Shown: piece by piece, positions 41,710 to 50,158 of the stretch
How positions within the stretch are numbered: position 1 is the first letter of the stretch
Layout: each line of letters begins with the position of its first letter
Source: Agromyces sp. CF514
GTDB lineage: Bacteria > Actinomycetota > Actinomycetes > Actinomycetales > Microbacteriaceae
NCBI RefSeq assembly: GCF_900113185.1
Contig: NZ_FOZD01000001.1
Span: forward strand, 2,728,001-2,792,000
Length of the DNA: 64,000 bases
Direction of reading: 5' to 3'
Position numbers and translations under genes: made by a program
Notes under the pieces: model-generated
What the model saw: the letters and a program-made list of their open reading frames with translations, nothing else
Database searches by the model: none
Told to the model about the DNA's origin: nothing

Positions 41710-42399
41710 TCAGCGTGCGAGCCTCGCCAGGGCGGCCCGCACGACCTCGGCGCGCACGACCTCGAGTCGGGCGGCGAGCTCGGCGGCATGCTCGGAGACA
41801 CGCGCCTTGCCCGCGGCATCCGTTCGCCTCGACGGCGCGAGTGCACGCTCGATGAGGGCGGCGTCGCGCTCGGCCGCGGCCCGGAACGCCCGCAGGTGCC
41901 GCGGTTCGATGCCGACCTCGCGCAGCGCGACGAGGGACTCGAGCACGCCGAGGTCTTCGGCGTCGTACGAATCGGAGGCCGTGATGAGCGACGCGGAGAC
42001 CGCGTCGTCGAGGAGGGATCGCGGAGCCTTGGCGGTCGCGACGAGCTCATCGCGCGAGTACCGCCTCGCGCCGAGGAAGCCGCTCGCGTCGGTCGCCCCC
42101 GGCAGGGCGGGCGTCTCGCCGGCGTCGATGGAGTCGAGGTGGGCGCGGATCACCTTGAGCGGCAGGTAGTGGTCGCGCTGCATCGACAGCACGAGCGTGA
42201 TGCGGTCGACATCGCCGGAGGAGAACTTGCGGTACCCGGCCGCGGTGCGCGCCGGGGAGACGAGTCGCTGCTCTTCGAGGAAGCGCAGCTTCGACGGCGT
42301 CAGGTCGGGGAACTCGGGCTGCAGGCGTGCGAGAACCTGACCGATGCCGAGCAGGGGGGCCGAGCCGCTCGCGTGCGTGGAGGCGGCGTGGCCCGACAC
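41710..42399 (-). CDS. ftsR: MerR-family regulator, FtsR-type
   Basis: A 229-aa MerR-type protein. IGQVLARLQPEFPDLTPSKL followed by RFLEEQRLVSPARTAAGYRK is the DNA-binding domain, and SMQRDHYLPLKVIRAHLDSI is the signature of the FtsR/Rv1828 group. In Corynebacterium glutamicum FtsR activates ftsZ. The GTG start overlaps the end of the FHA gene by one base, so translation is coupled. The symbol rests on family motif and gene order (FHA then MerR), not on experiment. Confidence 0.88.
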   Translation of the reverse strand: MSGHAASTHASGSAPLLGIGQVLARLQPEFPDLTPSKLRFLEEQRLVSPARTAAGYRKFSSGDVDRITLVLSMQRDHYLPLKVIRAHLDSIDAGETPALPGATDASGFLGARRYSRDELVATAKAPRSLLDDAVSASLITASDSYDAEDLGVLESLVALREVGIEPRHLRAFRAAAERDAALIERALAPSRRTDAAGKARVSEHAAELAARLEVVRAEVVRAALARLAR

Positions 42400-42908
42400 T
42401 AGCTGCTCGCCAGCGGAGCCAGGTCGCGTCGCGAGGCGTAGAAGGTGAGCCGGAACTTGCCGATCTGCACCTCGGCGCCGTCGCTCAGGAGCGCGGTCTC
42501 GATGCGGACGCCGTCGAAGTAGGTGCCGTTCAGCGACGAGAGGTCCTTCACCTCGAACGCCGTGCGGTGGCGGAGGAACTCGGCGTGCCGACGGGAGACC
42601 GTGACGTCGTCGAGGAAGATGTCGGCATCGGGGTGACGGCCGACCGTCGTGACGTCGGTGTCGAGCAGGAACCGGGCCCCGCTGTTCGGCCCGCGACGGA
42701 CCACGAGCAGTGCGGAACCGGACGGCAGTGCCGCGATCGCCTCCTGCTCTTCGGCCGTGATGTCGGAATCGACGATCGACAGCTGCGCAGCGGCCTCACG
42801 GCTGAAGCCGATCGTCGTTCCGGCCGTGTTGCTGTCGCCGAACTCGCCGCTCGACGTGCTGCGGTCGCCCTCGACGCCGCCAGCCTCTGAAAAATCGGTA
42901 TCCGCCAC
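42399..42908 (-). CDS. garA: FHA-domain protein of the GarA/OdhI family
   Basis: A 169-aa phosphothreonine-binding protein. An N-terminal tail holds a Thr-Thr pair (NTAGTTIGF) like the phospho-switch of GarA/OdhI, but the exact ETTS form is not conserved. The FHA domain spans about 75-160 (TTVGRHPDADIFLDDVTVSR, then RHAEFLR, then LSSLNGTYFDGVRIE). In relatives it inhibits 2-oxoglutarate dehydrogenase and controls glutamate metabolism under Ser/Thr-kinase control. I chose the GTG at 42906-42908 after GGAGG. It abuts the phosphatidyltransferase gene, and ftsR follows with a one-base overlap. Confidence 0.9.
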   Translation of the reverse strand: MADTDFSEAGGVEGDRSTSSGEFGDSNTAGTTIGFSREAAAQLSIVDSDITAEEQEAIAALPSGSALLVVRRGPNSGARFLLDTDVTTVGRHPDADIFLDDVTVSRRHAEFLRHRTAFEVKDLSSLNGTYFDGVRIETALLSDGAEVQIGKFRLTFYASRRDLAPLASS

Positions 42909-42909
42909 G

Positions 42910-43533
42910 CTAGCCTCCCTCTTCAAGCGTATCGGATCGAGACCCATCCGCTACCCGTGGAATGCGGATGACCCGCGCCGTCTCGATCGCGTAGATGACG
43001 CCGGCCCACCAGTAGAGGAACGCGCCCCAGATCGTGATGGCCCAGCCGACGGGAGCGCTCACCGGTTCGACGGCCGGGAAGGCGAGCCCGAGCATGATGA
43101 CCGGCAGCCCGAAGAAGAGCGCGAAGGTGGCGACCTTGCCGAGCTGGTGCACGGGCAGCGGGCCGTAGCCGTGATTCGCGAGCACGACTCCGAGGATGAG
43201 CAGGAACACGTCGCGCGCGACGATGACGATCACGATCCACCACGGCACGAGCGAGTTCGCGGCGAGGCCGACGAGCGCGGCGAAGATGTAGAGCCGGTCG
43301 GCCGCGGGGTCGAGCAGTTGCCCGAGGCGGGTGACCTGGTTCAGGCGCCTCGCGAGGTACCCGTCGAGCAGGTCGGTCAGGCTCGCCGCGACGAGCACCA
43401 CGAGCGCCGTCACGTAGTCGCCGGCGACGACGGCCCAGAGGAAGAAGGGCACCAGCACGAGTCGGAGCATGCTGAGGACGTTCGGAATCGTCCACACCTG
43501 CGTTCCGACCGCCCCCGCGCTCCGCCCAGCCAC
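42910..43533 (-). CDS. CDP-alcohol phosphatidyltransferase
   Basis: A 207-aa membrane enzyme of phospholipid headgroup synthesis. The signature DG-x2-AR-x8-G-x3-D-x3-D is intact: DGYLARRLNQVTRLGQLLDP, then the final D in AAD. About five hydrophobic helices are present. It could be phosphatidylglycerophosphate synthase, cardiolipin synthase or phosphatidylinositol-phosphate synthase type; the sequence does not settle which. The GTG start is 6 bases after a minus-strand TAGGAT (leaderless). It leads the FHA-ftsR unit and is divergent from the DUF1295 gene, with the two promoters face to face. Confidence 0.9.
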   Translation of the reverse strand: MAGRSAGAVGTQVWTIPNVLSMLRLVLVPFFLWAVVAGDYVTALVVLVAASLTDLLDGYLARRLNQVTRLGQLLDPAADRLYIFAALVGLAANSLVPWWIVIVIVARDVFLLILGVVLANHGYGPLPVHQLGKVATFALFFGLPVIMLGLAFPAVEPVSAPVGWAITIWGAFLYWWAGVIYAIETARVIRIPRVADGSRSDTLEEGG

Positions 43534-43565
43534 AGGCCGATCCTATCGACCCCTAGAATCCAGCC

Positions 43566-44399
43566 ATGACTGCCTTCGCCGTGTGTCTGGCGCTCTGCGC
43601 CGCCATCACCGCCGCGACCTGGATCCTCTCGCTCCTGACGAACGAGCACTCGTGGGTCGATCGGATCTGGTCGATCGCGCCCATCGCGTACGCGTGGGTG
43701 TTCGCGGCATCGACCGGGTTCGACGCACGCCTCGTGCTCATGGCGGTCCTGGTGACCCTGTGGGGTGCACGCCTGACGTTCAACTTCGCTCGAAAGGGCG
43801 GCTATCGCTCGGGCGGCGAGGACTACCGGTGGGCGATCCTGCGCGAGCGGATGCCGCGGCTCGGCTTCGAGGCGTTCAACCTGTTCTTCATCTCGATCTA
43901 CCAGAACGCGCTGATCCTGCTCATCACGCTGCCGGCGCTCACGGTCGCCGACGAGGCGAGCATGCCGCTCGGCGCATGGGATGCGGTGCTCGCCGTCGTG
44001 TTCGTCGCCTTCCTCGTCGGGGAGACCGTCGCCGACGAGCAGCAGTGGCGGTTCCACCAGTGGAAGGCCGCCGAGCGGGCGGCCGGGCGCACGCCGACCC
44101 CGGGCTTCCTGCAGACCGGCCTGTTCGGCGTGTCGCGGCATCCGAACTTCTTCTTCGAACAGGCGCAGTGGTGGGTGTTCTACGGCTTCGCGATCGCGGC
44201 GACCGGGGTCTGGCTGCACTGGACGATCGCCGGCGCGGTGCTCCTGACGGTGCTGTTCGTCGGGTCGACGGTCTTCACCGAGTCGATCTCGCGTGGTCGT
44301 CACCCCGACTACGACGCCTACCGGGCGCGGGTGTCGCCGATCGTGCCCTGGTTCCCGAAGGCGGTGCGCGCGGGCGCGTCGGTCTCGGCCGAGGGATAG
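43566..44399 (+). CDS. DUF1295 / steroid 5-alpha-reductase-like membrane protein
   Basis: A 277-aa polytopic protein. The C-terminal part GLFGVSRHPNFFFEQAQWWV and HPDYDAYRARVSPIVPWFP is typical of DUF1295, the isoprenylcysteine methyltransferase / steroid 5-alpha-reductase fold. Around seven hydrophobic segments are visible. Substrate unknown. The ATG lies 6 bases after TAGAAT, a good example of a leaderless start here. It is convergent with the Nudix gene. Confidence 0.88.
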   Translation: MTAFAVCLALCAAITAATWILSLLTNEHSWVDRIWSIAPIAYAWVFAASTGFDARLVLMAVLVTLWGARLTFNFARKGGYRSGGEDYRWAILRERMPRLGFEAFNLFFISIYQNALILLITLPALTVADEASMPLGAWDAVLAVVFVAFLVGETVADEQQWRFHQWKAAERAAGRTPTPGFLQTGLFGVSRHPNFFFEQAQWWVFYGFAIAATGVWLHWTIAGAVLLTVLFVGSTVFTESISRGRHPDYDAYRARVSPIVPWFPKAVRAGASVSAEG

Positions 44400-44415
44400 C
44401 CCGAACGACCCTCGC

Positions 44416-44865
44416 TCAGAGCCGTGCGCGCAGGCCCGGCCAGGCCTCCGCGAACCGCGGATGCAGCGGCAGCGCGTCGACCTCGTCGATGGGGGTCCAC
44501 GCGACGGTGATGGACTCCGGGTCGCCGATGACGGGTTCGAAGCGGCGTCCGGCGTCGGCGACGACGGTCGTGTACGACCAGTAGCCGAGGTCGAGCACGC
44601 TCGAGAAGCGCACCGCGAGGGCGTCGGCCGGCACGCCGGCCTCTTCGCCGGCCTCGCGGAACGCGGCCTCGCGGGCGCTCTCGTGCTCGTGGCGCGCACC
44701 GCCCGGCATGCCCCACGTTCCGCCGAAGTGGCTCCACTCGGCGCGATGCTGCAGCAGGACCTCGCGATCGGGGCTCACGACCAGCAGTCCTGCCGCGCCG
44801 AAGCGCCCCCAGTACCTCGCCCCGTCGGGCCCCTCGACCCAGCCGTCCCCGCTCGCTCCGCTCAT
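44416..44865 (-). CDS. Nudix hydrolase
   Basis: A 149-aa Nudix protein. The Nudix box G-x5-E-x7-REUXEEXGU is intact as GGARHEHESAREAAFREAGE followed by EAGV. It hydrolyses nucleoside diphosphates linked to another moiety; the substrate (damaged NTP, ADP-ribose or other) is not predictable. I chose the ATG at 44863-44865 (MSGASGDGWVEG) because homology starts soon after; the frame is open to 44943, so a longer N-terminus is possible. It is convergent with the DUF1295 gene. Confidence 0.85.
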   Translation of the reverse strand: MSGASGDGWVEGPDGARYWGRFGAAGLLVVSPDREVLLQHRAEWSHFGGTWGMPGGARHEHESAREAAFREAGEEAGVPADALAVRFSSVLDLGYWSYTTVVADAGRRFEPVIGDPESITVAWTPIDEVDALPLHPRFAEAWPGLRARL

Positions 44866-44964
44866 GCTCCAAGCATGGCCCACGGATGCCCCGGGCCGGC
44901 CATTCCGTGACGCCGGGTGGCGCGCGATGCCGGTGCGCCGCACGACGCCGGGGCGCCACGGTGC

Positions 44965-45504
44965 TCAGGACGCGACGTCAGGCGCGGGATCGTGCTCGGC
45001 GTCGGGCTCGACCGGCGGCGCGATGGCTGCGGCGAGGTCGTCGAGGAATCGGATGAGCACGAGCTGCTCGCGGGGGTCGAAGGACTCGGCGACGCCGCGC
45101 ATGCGCTCGTGCATCCGGCCGAGCGTGCGGCGCAGTCGTGCGTGCGCCTGGGGCAGGGCACGCAGCAGCAGGACGCGGCGATCGGTGGGGTGCGGCTCCC
45201 GCACCAGGTCGCCGCTCGCGATGAGCCTCGCGACGATCTTCACGGTGGCGGCGGTCGTGACGCCGAGCTCCCGGGCGAGGCCGGCGCTCGTCGCGCGGCG
45301 GTCGGCGCGCTCCTCGGCGACGATCCAGCGGAGGGCCGCGGCATCCGTGTCGCCCATGTCCATGTCGACACGCAGGCGCCGGCGCATCTCGACCTCGGCG
45401 GCACGGTGCCGGCGCACGGCCTCGAGGAGCGCCACGGTGCGGTCGTCGCCGTCGCCGTACCAGTAGCGCTCGTGAGTCGAACTTTCGATTGTTCCGTCAG
45501 GCAC
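44965..45504 (-). CDS. MarR-family regulator of the carotenoid operon (CrtR-like)
   Basis: A 179-aa MarR winged-helix protein. TSAGLARELGVTTAATVKIV is the recognition helix-turn-helix and LVREPHPTDRRVLLLRAL is the wing. It is divergently transcribed from idi-crtE, and a perfect palindrome (45526-45544) sits between them, as in corynebacterial crtR/crtE, where a MarR repressor senses geranylgeranyl diphosphate. The GTG start is 6 bases after a minus-strand TACCAT, so it is probably leaderless. The CrtR role is inferred from context. Confidence 0.85.
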   Translation of the reverse strand: MPDGTIESSTHERYWYGDGDDRTVALLEAVRRHRAAEVEMRRRLRVDMDMGDTDAAALRWIVAEERADRRATSAGLARELGVTTAATVKIVARLIASGDLVREPHPTDRRVLLLRALPQAHARLRRTLGRMHERMRGVAESFDPREQLVLIRFLDDLAAAIAPPVEPDAEHDPAPDVAS

Positions 45505-45525
45505 CCTGCAATGGTAACGTCAGTT

Positions 45526-45544
45526 TCACTAACCAAGTTAGTGA
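45526..45544. promoter_or_regulatory. MarR-type operator between the regulator and crt operon
   Basis: TCACTAAC-CAA-GTTAGTGA is a perfect 8-bp inverted repeat with a 3-base spacer. It occupies the space where the -35/-10 regions of the MarR gene and idi would lie (idi starts at 45574; the MarR -10 TACCAT is just outside it). It is the only strong palindrome in this 69-base interval, so it is very likely the site for autorepression and control of idi-crt. Confidence 0.85.
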
Positions 45545-45573
45545 TTGTTGGCCCGCGACCCCCGGGAGGCCCG

Positions 45574-46116
45574 ATGACCACCGCGATCGAACTGATCGAC
45601 GACCACGTCGTCCTGCTCGACGACCACGGCACGCCGATCGGCACCGCCCCGAAGACGGCGGCGCACGGCCCCGACACCGCCCTGCACCTCGCCTTCTCGT
45701 GCCATGTGCTCAACGCCGACGGCGAGGTGCTCGTCACGCGTCGCGCACTCGGCAAGCAGGCCTGGCCCGGCGTGTGGACGAACTCGTTCTGCGGGCACCC
45801 CCGGCCGTCGGAGCCGCTCACCGCGGCCGTGCGCCGCCGCGCGGACTTCGAACTCGGGCTCGAGCCGATCGCCCTCGACCTCGCGCTGCCGACGTTCCGC
45901 TACCGGGCGGTCGACGCCGACGGCACGGTCGAGAACGAGATCTGCCCGGTGTACCTCGCGACTGTCGACGGCGAGCCGGATCCCAACCCTCGCGAGGTCG
46001 CCGAGTACCGGTGGGTGCGCCCGGACGACCTCCGACGGGCGATCGCCGCAGCGCCGTGGGCCTTCAGCCCGTGGCTCACCCTGCAGGTCGGCCTGCTGGA
46101 GCTCTACCGTGACTGA
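45574..46116 (+). CDS. idi: Isopentenyl-diphosphate delta-isomerase (type 1)
   Basis: A 180-aa Nudix-fold enzyme interconverting IPP and DMAPP to supply precursor for crtE. Landmarks: LHLAFSCHVLNADGEVLVTR, the active-site Cys motif WTNSFCGHP and the Glu motif FELGLEPI. The ATG at 45574 is preceded by GGGAGG. It is the first gene of the carotenoid operon, and its 3' end overlaps crtE by 8 bases. Expression is probably controlled by the divergent MarR protein. Confidence 0.95.
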   Translation: MTTAIELIDDHVVLLDDHGTPIGTAPKTAAHGPDTALHLAFSCHVLNADGEVLVTRRALGKQAWPGVWTNSFCGHPRPSEPLTAAVRRRADFELGLEPIALDLALPTFRYRAVDADGTVENEICPVYLATVDGEPDPNPREVAEYRWVRPDDLRRAIAAAPWAFSPWLTLQVGLLELYRD

Positions 46117-47155
46117 CGTCGTCGACACCGGCGTCGAGCACGAGCTCGGCGCGCTGTTCGCCGACGCCCGTCGCCGGGCCGGCGATCTCGACCCCCACTA
46201 CGCCGCGCTGTGGAACTCGCTCGCTCGGCAGAGCTCCGGAGGCAAGCGCATCCGCCCGCAGCTCGTGCGCCTCGCCTACGACGGGCTCGGCGGCACCGAC
46301 ACGGGGCTCGTCACCCGGGTCGCGGTCGCGTTCGAGCTGCTGCACACGGCGTTCCTCATCCACGACGACGTCATCGACCGCGACACGGTGCGCCGTGGCG
46401 ACCCGAACATCGCCGCGCGGTTCGCCGCCCGCGCCCTGCGGAACGGCACCGACGAACGCACGAGCGCCGTGTGGGGCGAGACCGCGGCCGTGCTCGCGGG
46501 CGATCTCGCGCTCAGCCTCGCCCATCGCGAGATCGCGCTGCTGCCGATCGAGCCGGGGCGACGCGAGCGGCTGCTGGACATCCTCGACCGGGCCGTGTTC
46601 GTCTCGGCCGCCGGCGAGCTCGCCGACGTCGTGAACGCCGGCGCCCCCGAACCGACGAGCATGCCGCGCGTGCTCACGACCCTCGAGCAGAAGACAGCCG
46701 TGTACTCCTTCGAATGCCCGCTCGCGGCGGGCGCGGTGCTCGCGGGCGCCGACGAGGCGTCGATCGCCGCACTCGAGCGCTTCGGGCGCTTCATCGGCAT
46801 CGCCTTCCAGATCACCGACGACGTGCTGGGCGTCTTCGGCGATCCCGCCGTCACGGGCAAGTCCGCGGCATCCGACCTGCGCGAGGGCAAGCGCACCGCG
46901 CTCATCGCGCACGCTGCGACGACCGCGGAGTGGCCGCGCATCGCCGCGGGACTCGGCGACCCCTCGCTCGACGACGCCGAGGCCGACGAGCTCCGCGAGG
47001 CGCTTCGCGCATGCGGCGCGCTCGACGCCTCGCTCGCCCTGGCCGAGGAGCACGTCACGCTCGCTCGCTTCGAACTCGACAACGCCGACCTGCCGGCCGA
47101 GCTCACCGCCGGACTCGGCGCCATCGCCCGGCGCGCCGTGGAGCGGGCCCGATGA
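46109..47155 (+). CDS. crtE: Geranylgeranyl diphosphate synthase
   Basis: A 348-aa trans-isoprenyl diphosphate synthase making the C20 precursor. GGKRIRPQLV and the first Asp-rich motif FLIHDDVIDRDTVRRGDPN are present. The second is FQITDDVLGVFGDPAVTGKS. The GTG start overlaps idi by 8 bases and the stop overlaps crtB by 4 (ATGA). It is the paralog of the stand-alone synthase at 24285. Feeds phytoene synthase directly. Confidence 0.95.
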   Translation: MTDVVDTGVEHELGALFADARRRAGDLDPHYAALWNSLARQSSGGKRIRPQLVRLAYDGLGGTDTGLVTRVAVAFELLHTAFLIHDDVIDRDTVRRGDPNIAARFAARALRNGTDERTSAVWGETAAVLAGDLALSLAHREIALLPIEPGRRERLLDILDRAVFVSAAGELADVVNAGAPEPTSMPRVLTTLEQKTAVYSFECPLAAGAVLAGADEASIAALERFGRFIGIAFQITDDVLGVFGDPAVTGKSAASDLREGKRTALIAHAATTAEWPRIAAGLGDPSLDDAEADELREALRACGALDASLALAEEHVTLARFELDNADLPAELTAGLGAIARRAVERAR

Positions 47156-48144
47156 GCCGCACGACCCGTACTCCGGCCCGATCCGCGCTGCTCGAGCGAT
47201 ACGACGACGCGGCCGCGGCGAGCGCGGCCAAGGTGATCAGCCGGTACTCGACCTCGTTCGGCGCGGCGGCCCGCCTGCTCGATGCCCCGACGAGACGAGG
47301 CATCCGCTCGATCTACGCGCTCGTGCGGGTCGCCGATGAGCTCGTCGACGGCACGGCGGAGGACGCGGGCCTGTCGAGGGCCGAGCTGCACGCGCTGCTC
47401 GACGAGCTCGAGGCCGAGACCGAGACGGCCATGGCACGCGGGTTCTCGACGAACCTCGTCGTGCATGCGTTCGCGGACACCGCGGCGGCGTCCGGCATCG
47501 ACGAGACGCTCACGCGTCCGTTCTTCGCGTCGATGCGACGAGACCTCGACCCCAGTCCGATCCGGGCCGACGAGGTGGGCCCCTACATCCACGGGTCGGC
47601 CGAGGTCGTGGGACTCATGTGCCTCGCGGTGTTCCTGGCCGAGGAGGCCGCGGCCTCGCGGTCAGGGTCTGCGCCGGGTTCGGCGCCTGGTTCGGCGCCT
47701 GCAGGGGCTTCGGGTCCCGCAGCGGCTGCGGCGCCCGACGCGGCCAGGCGCGAACGCCTCGAGGTCGGGGCGACCCACCTCGGTGCGGCGTTCCAGAAGA
47801 TCAACTTCCTGCGCGACCTCGAGACCGACTGGCGCACCCTCGGTCGCAACTACTTCCCCTGGTGCGACCCCGAGGCGTTCACGGAGTCCGACAAGGCGCG
47901 CATCCTCGACGACATCGACCACGACCTCGATCTCGCGGGCCGGTCGATCCCCGAACTGCCCCGCCGTGCTCGCGGTGCCGTGCTCGCGGCCCATGGGCTC
48001 TTCGCCGGGCTCGCGGCGCGCTGCCGTGCGACGCCGGCCGATCGCCTCATGTCCACGCGCATCAGGGTTCCGGATGCCGCGAAGCTCGCGATCGTCGCCC
48101 GCTCGATGATCGCCGCGGCCGGCCAGGGTGGAGGAACGCGATGA
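47152..48144 (+). CDS. crtB: Phytoene synthase with an inserted linker
   Basis: CrtB condenses two GGPP to 15-cis phytoene; 330 aa. RYSTSFGAAARLL and IYALVRVADELVDG (first Asp motif region) are present. HGSAEVVGLMCLAVF and GAAFQKINFLRDLETDW (second motif) follow. Between them is a Gly/Ser/Ala/Pro insert of about 30 residues (residues 168-200) including GSAP three times. The loop seems tolerated since both active-site blocks are intact. ATGA overlaps join it to crtE and crtI. Confidence 0.93.
   Translation: MSRTTRTPARSALLERYDDAAAASAAKVISRYSTSFGAAARLLDAPTRRGIRSIYALVRVADELVDGTAEDAGLSRAELHALLDELEAETETAMARGFSTNLVVHAFADTAAASGIDETLTRPFFASMRRDLDPSPIRADEVGPYIHGSAEVVGLMCLAVFLAEEAAASRSGSAPGSAPGSAPAGASGPAAAAAPDAARRERLEVGATHLGAAFQKINFLRDLETDWRTLGRNYFPWCDPEAFTESDKARILDDIDHDLDLAGRSIPELPRRARGAVLAAHGLFAGLAARCRATPADRLMSTRIRVPDAAKLAIVARSMIAAAGQGGGTR
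47665..47700 (+). repeat. 12-bp coding tandem repeat inside crtB
   Basis: Three 12-bp units each encode Gly-Ser-Ala-Pro; the last two are identical and the first differs at three bases. They form the core of the crtB insert, so the insert probably grew by slippage. The repeat keeps the reading frame. Confidence 0.85.
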
Positions 48145-49778
48145 TCGACGGCTCGGAACGCATCGCCGTCATCGGCGGCGGCATCGCCGGGCTCGCGACC
48201 GCCGCGCTGCTCGCACGCGACGGGCACCGGGTGACGCTGCTCGAGGCCTCCCCCACGGTCGGCGGCCGTGCCGGCTCCTGGAGCCGCGACGGGTTCCGGT
48301 TCGACACGGGGCCGTCGTGGTACCTGATGCCCGAGGTGTTCGACCACTTCTTCCGCCTGTTCGGCACGAGCGCCGATCGGGTGCTCTCGCTGACCCGGCT
48401 CGACCCCGGGTACCGCGTGTACGCCGACGGGTACGACGACCCCATCGACATCCGGGCGACGCGGGCCGAGAACGTCGCGCTGTTCGAGTCGATCGAACCC
48501 GGGTCGGGCGCAGCGCTCGAGCGCTACCTCGACTCCGCCGCCTCGACGTACGACATCGCGCGGCGCAGGTTCCTCTACACGAACTTCGACGGCCTGCGCG
48601 GCATCCTCTCCCCCGAGGTGCTGCGCGGCTCAGTGCGGCTCACCGGACTGCTGACGACGCCGCTCGACCGGTTCGCCGCTCGCGCCGTGCACGATCGTCG
48701 CCTGCGGCAGGTGCTCGGCTACCCGGCCGTCTTCCTCGGCTCCTCGCCGTCGATGACGCCTGCCATGTACCACCTGATGAGCCACATGGACCTCGAGCAG
48801 GGCGTCTTCTACCCGCAGGGCGGGTTCTCGGCGCTCATCGCGGCCATCGCCTCGATCGCCGCCGACGCGGGCGTGGAGATCGTCTGCGACGCGCGGGTCG
48901 AGCAGATCGAGATCACGGGCGACGCCGACCCCGCGGTGACGGGCGTGCGGTTCCGCGAGGCGTCGGGCGCGGTGCGCAGGGTGCCCGCGCACCGCGTGGT
49001 CTCGGCGGCCGACCTGCATCACACCGAGACCGAGCTGCTGCCGCCGCACGCGCAGACCTATCCCGAGCGCTGGTGGGACCGGCGCACCTCGGGCCCGGGC
49101 GCCGTGCTCGCGATGCTCGGCGTGCGTGGCCGCGTGCCGGGGCTCGCGCACCACACGCTCTTCTTCACCGAGGACTGGCGCGAGAACTTCGGCCGCATCT
49201 TCGGCGCCGACCCGTCGGTGCCCGACCCCGCATCGTTCTACGTCTGCATGCCGAGCGCGACCGATGCCTCGGTCGCACCGCCGGGCGACACGAACCTGTT
49301 CGTGCTGGTGCCCGTGCCCGCCGACGTCTCGATCGGTCGCGGCGGCGAGCACGGCCGCGGCGACCGGCTCGTCGAGGAGGCCGCCGACCGGGCGATCGCA
49401 CGCATCGCGGATGCCTCCGGCGCACCCGATCTCGCGTCGCGCATCGTCGTGCGGCGCACCGTCGGACCCGCCGACTTCGCCGCAGACCTCAACTCATGGC
49501 GCGGCGGGGCGCTCGGACCGGCCCACACGCTGAAGCAGAGCGCGTTCCTGCGCGGCTCGAACCGGTCTCGGCGGGTGCGCGGGCTCCTCTATGCGGGCGG
49601 GTCGAGCGTGCCCGGCGTCGGATTGCCGATGTGCCTCATCAGCGCCGAGAACGTGGTCAAGCGCGTCCGCGGCGATCGGACGAGCGGACCCCTGGCCGAA
49701 CCCGAGGGACCGGTGGCCGGCTCGGGCTCGCCGCCCCACGCGGCCCGGGCCTCCGGTCGGGCGGGGGCCGTGCGGTGA
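48141..49778 (+). CDS. crtI: Phytoene desaturase
   Basis: A 545-aa FAD-dependent phytoene desaturase that makes lycopene by four desaturations. The FAD-binding motif is IAVIGGGIAGLATAALLARD, followed by VGGRAGSWSRDGFRFDTGPSW in two adjacent blocks. The C-terminal signature GLLYAGGSSVPGVGLPMCLI is intact. A Pro/Gly/Ser-rich tail of about 35 residues follows. The ATG follows GGAGGAACGCG and overlaps the crtB stop by 4 bases. Confidence 0.96.
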   Translation: MIDGSERIAVIGGGIAGLATAALLARDGHRVTLLEASPTVGGRAGSWSRDGFRFDTGPSWYLMPEVFDHFFRLFGTSADRVLSLTRLDPGYRVYADGYDDPIDIRATRAENVALFESIEPGSGAALERYLDSAASTYDIARRRFLYTNFDGLRGILSPEVLRGSVRLTGLLTTPLDRFAARAVHDRRLRQVLGYPAVFLGSSPSMTPAMYHLMSHMDLEQGVFYPQGGFSALIAAIASIAADAGVEIVCDARVEQIEITGDADPAVTGVRFREASGAVRRVPAHRVVSAADLHHTETELLPPHAQTYPERWWDRRTSGPGAVLAMLGVRGRVPGLAHHTLFFTEDWRENFGRIFGADPSVPDPASFYVCMPSATDASVAPPGDTNLFVLVPVPADVSIGRGGEHGRGDRLVEEAADRAIARIADASGAPDLASRIVVRRTVGPADFAADLNSWRGGALGPAHTLKQSAFLRGSNRSRRVRGLLYAGGSSVPGVGLPMCLISAENVVKRVRGDRTSGPLAEPEGPVAGSGSPPHAARASGRAGAVR

Positions 49779-50158
49779 CCGGCTTCGTGTACCTCGGTGC
49801 CCTGCTGGCGTCGATCGGCGCGATGGCGCTCGTCGACTTCCGCTGGCGCCTGGCGTTCTGGCGGCATCCGCTCGGCGCTGCGGCCGCGGTCGGCGCCGGG
49901 ACCGCGCTGCTGCTCGTATGGGACCTCGTCGGCATCGGGTTCGGCGTGTTCTTCCGCGGCGAGTCGATCTGGGCGACGGGAGTGCTCCTCGCGCCCGAGC
50001 TGCCCGTCGAGGAGCCCGTGTTCCTCGCCTTCCTCTGCTACCTCGCGCTCGTCGCCGTGCTCGGAACCGAACGCATGCTCGCCGTCCGTTCGAACGACGA
50101 CGACCCCGCGCAGGCGGCGGACCGGGATACCGCTCCCGAGCGGGAGGTGCGCGCATGA
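49775..50158 (+). CDS. crtYe: C50 carotenoid epsilon-cyclase subunit CrtYe
   Basis: A 127-aa membrane protein with three helices of the lycopene cyclase-domain family. YLGALLASIGAMALVDFRWR and WDLVGIGFGVFFRGESIW are seen. APELPVEEPVFLAFLCYLAL carries the conserved PxEE acidic motif of the active site. It forms a heterodimer with CrtYf in the C50 epsilon-cyclases. GTGA overlap with crtI, ATGA overlap with crtYf. Confidence 0.9.
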   Translation: MTGFVYLGALLASIGAMALVDFRWRLAFWRHPLGAAAAVGAGTALLLVWDLVGIGFGVFFRGESIWATGVLLAPELPVEEPVFLAFLCYLALVAVLGTERMLAVRSNDDDPAQAADRDTAPEREVRA

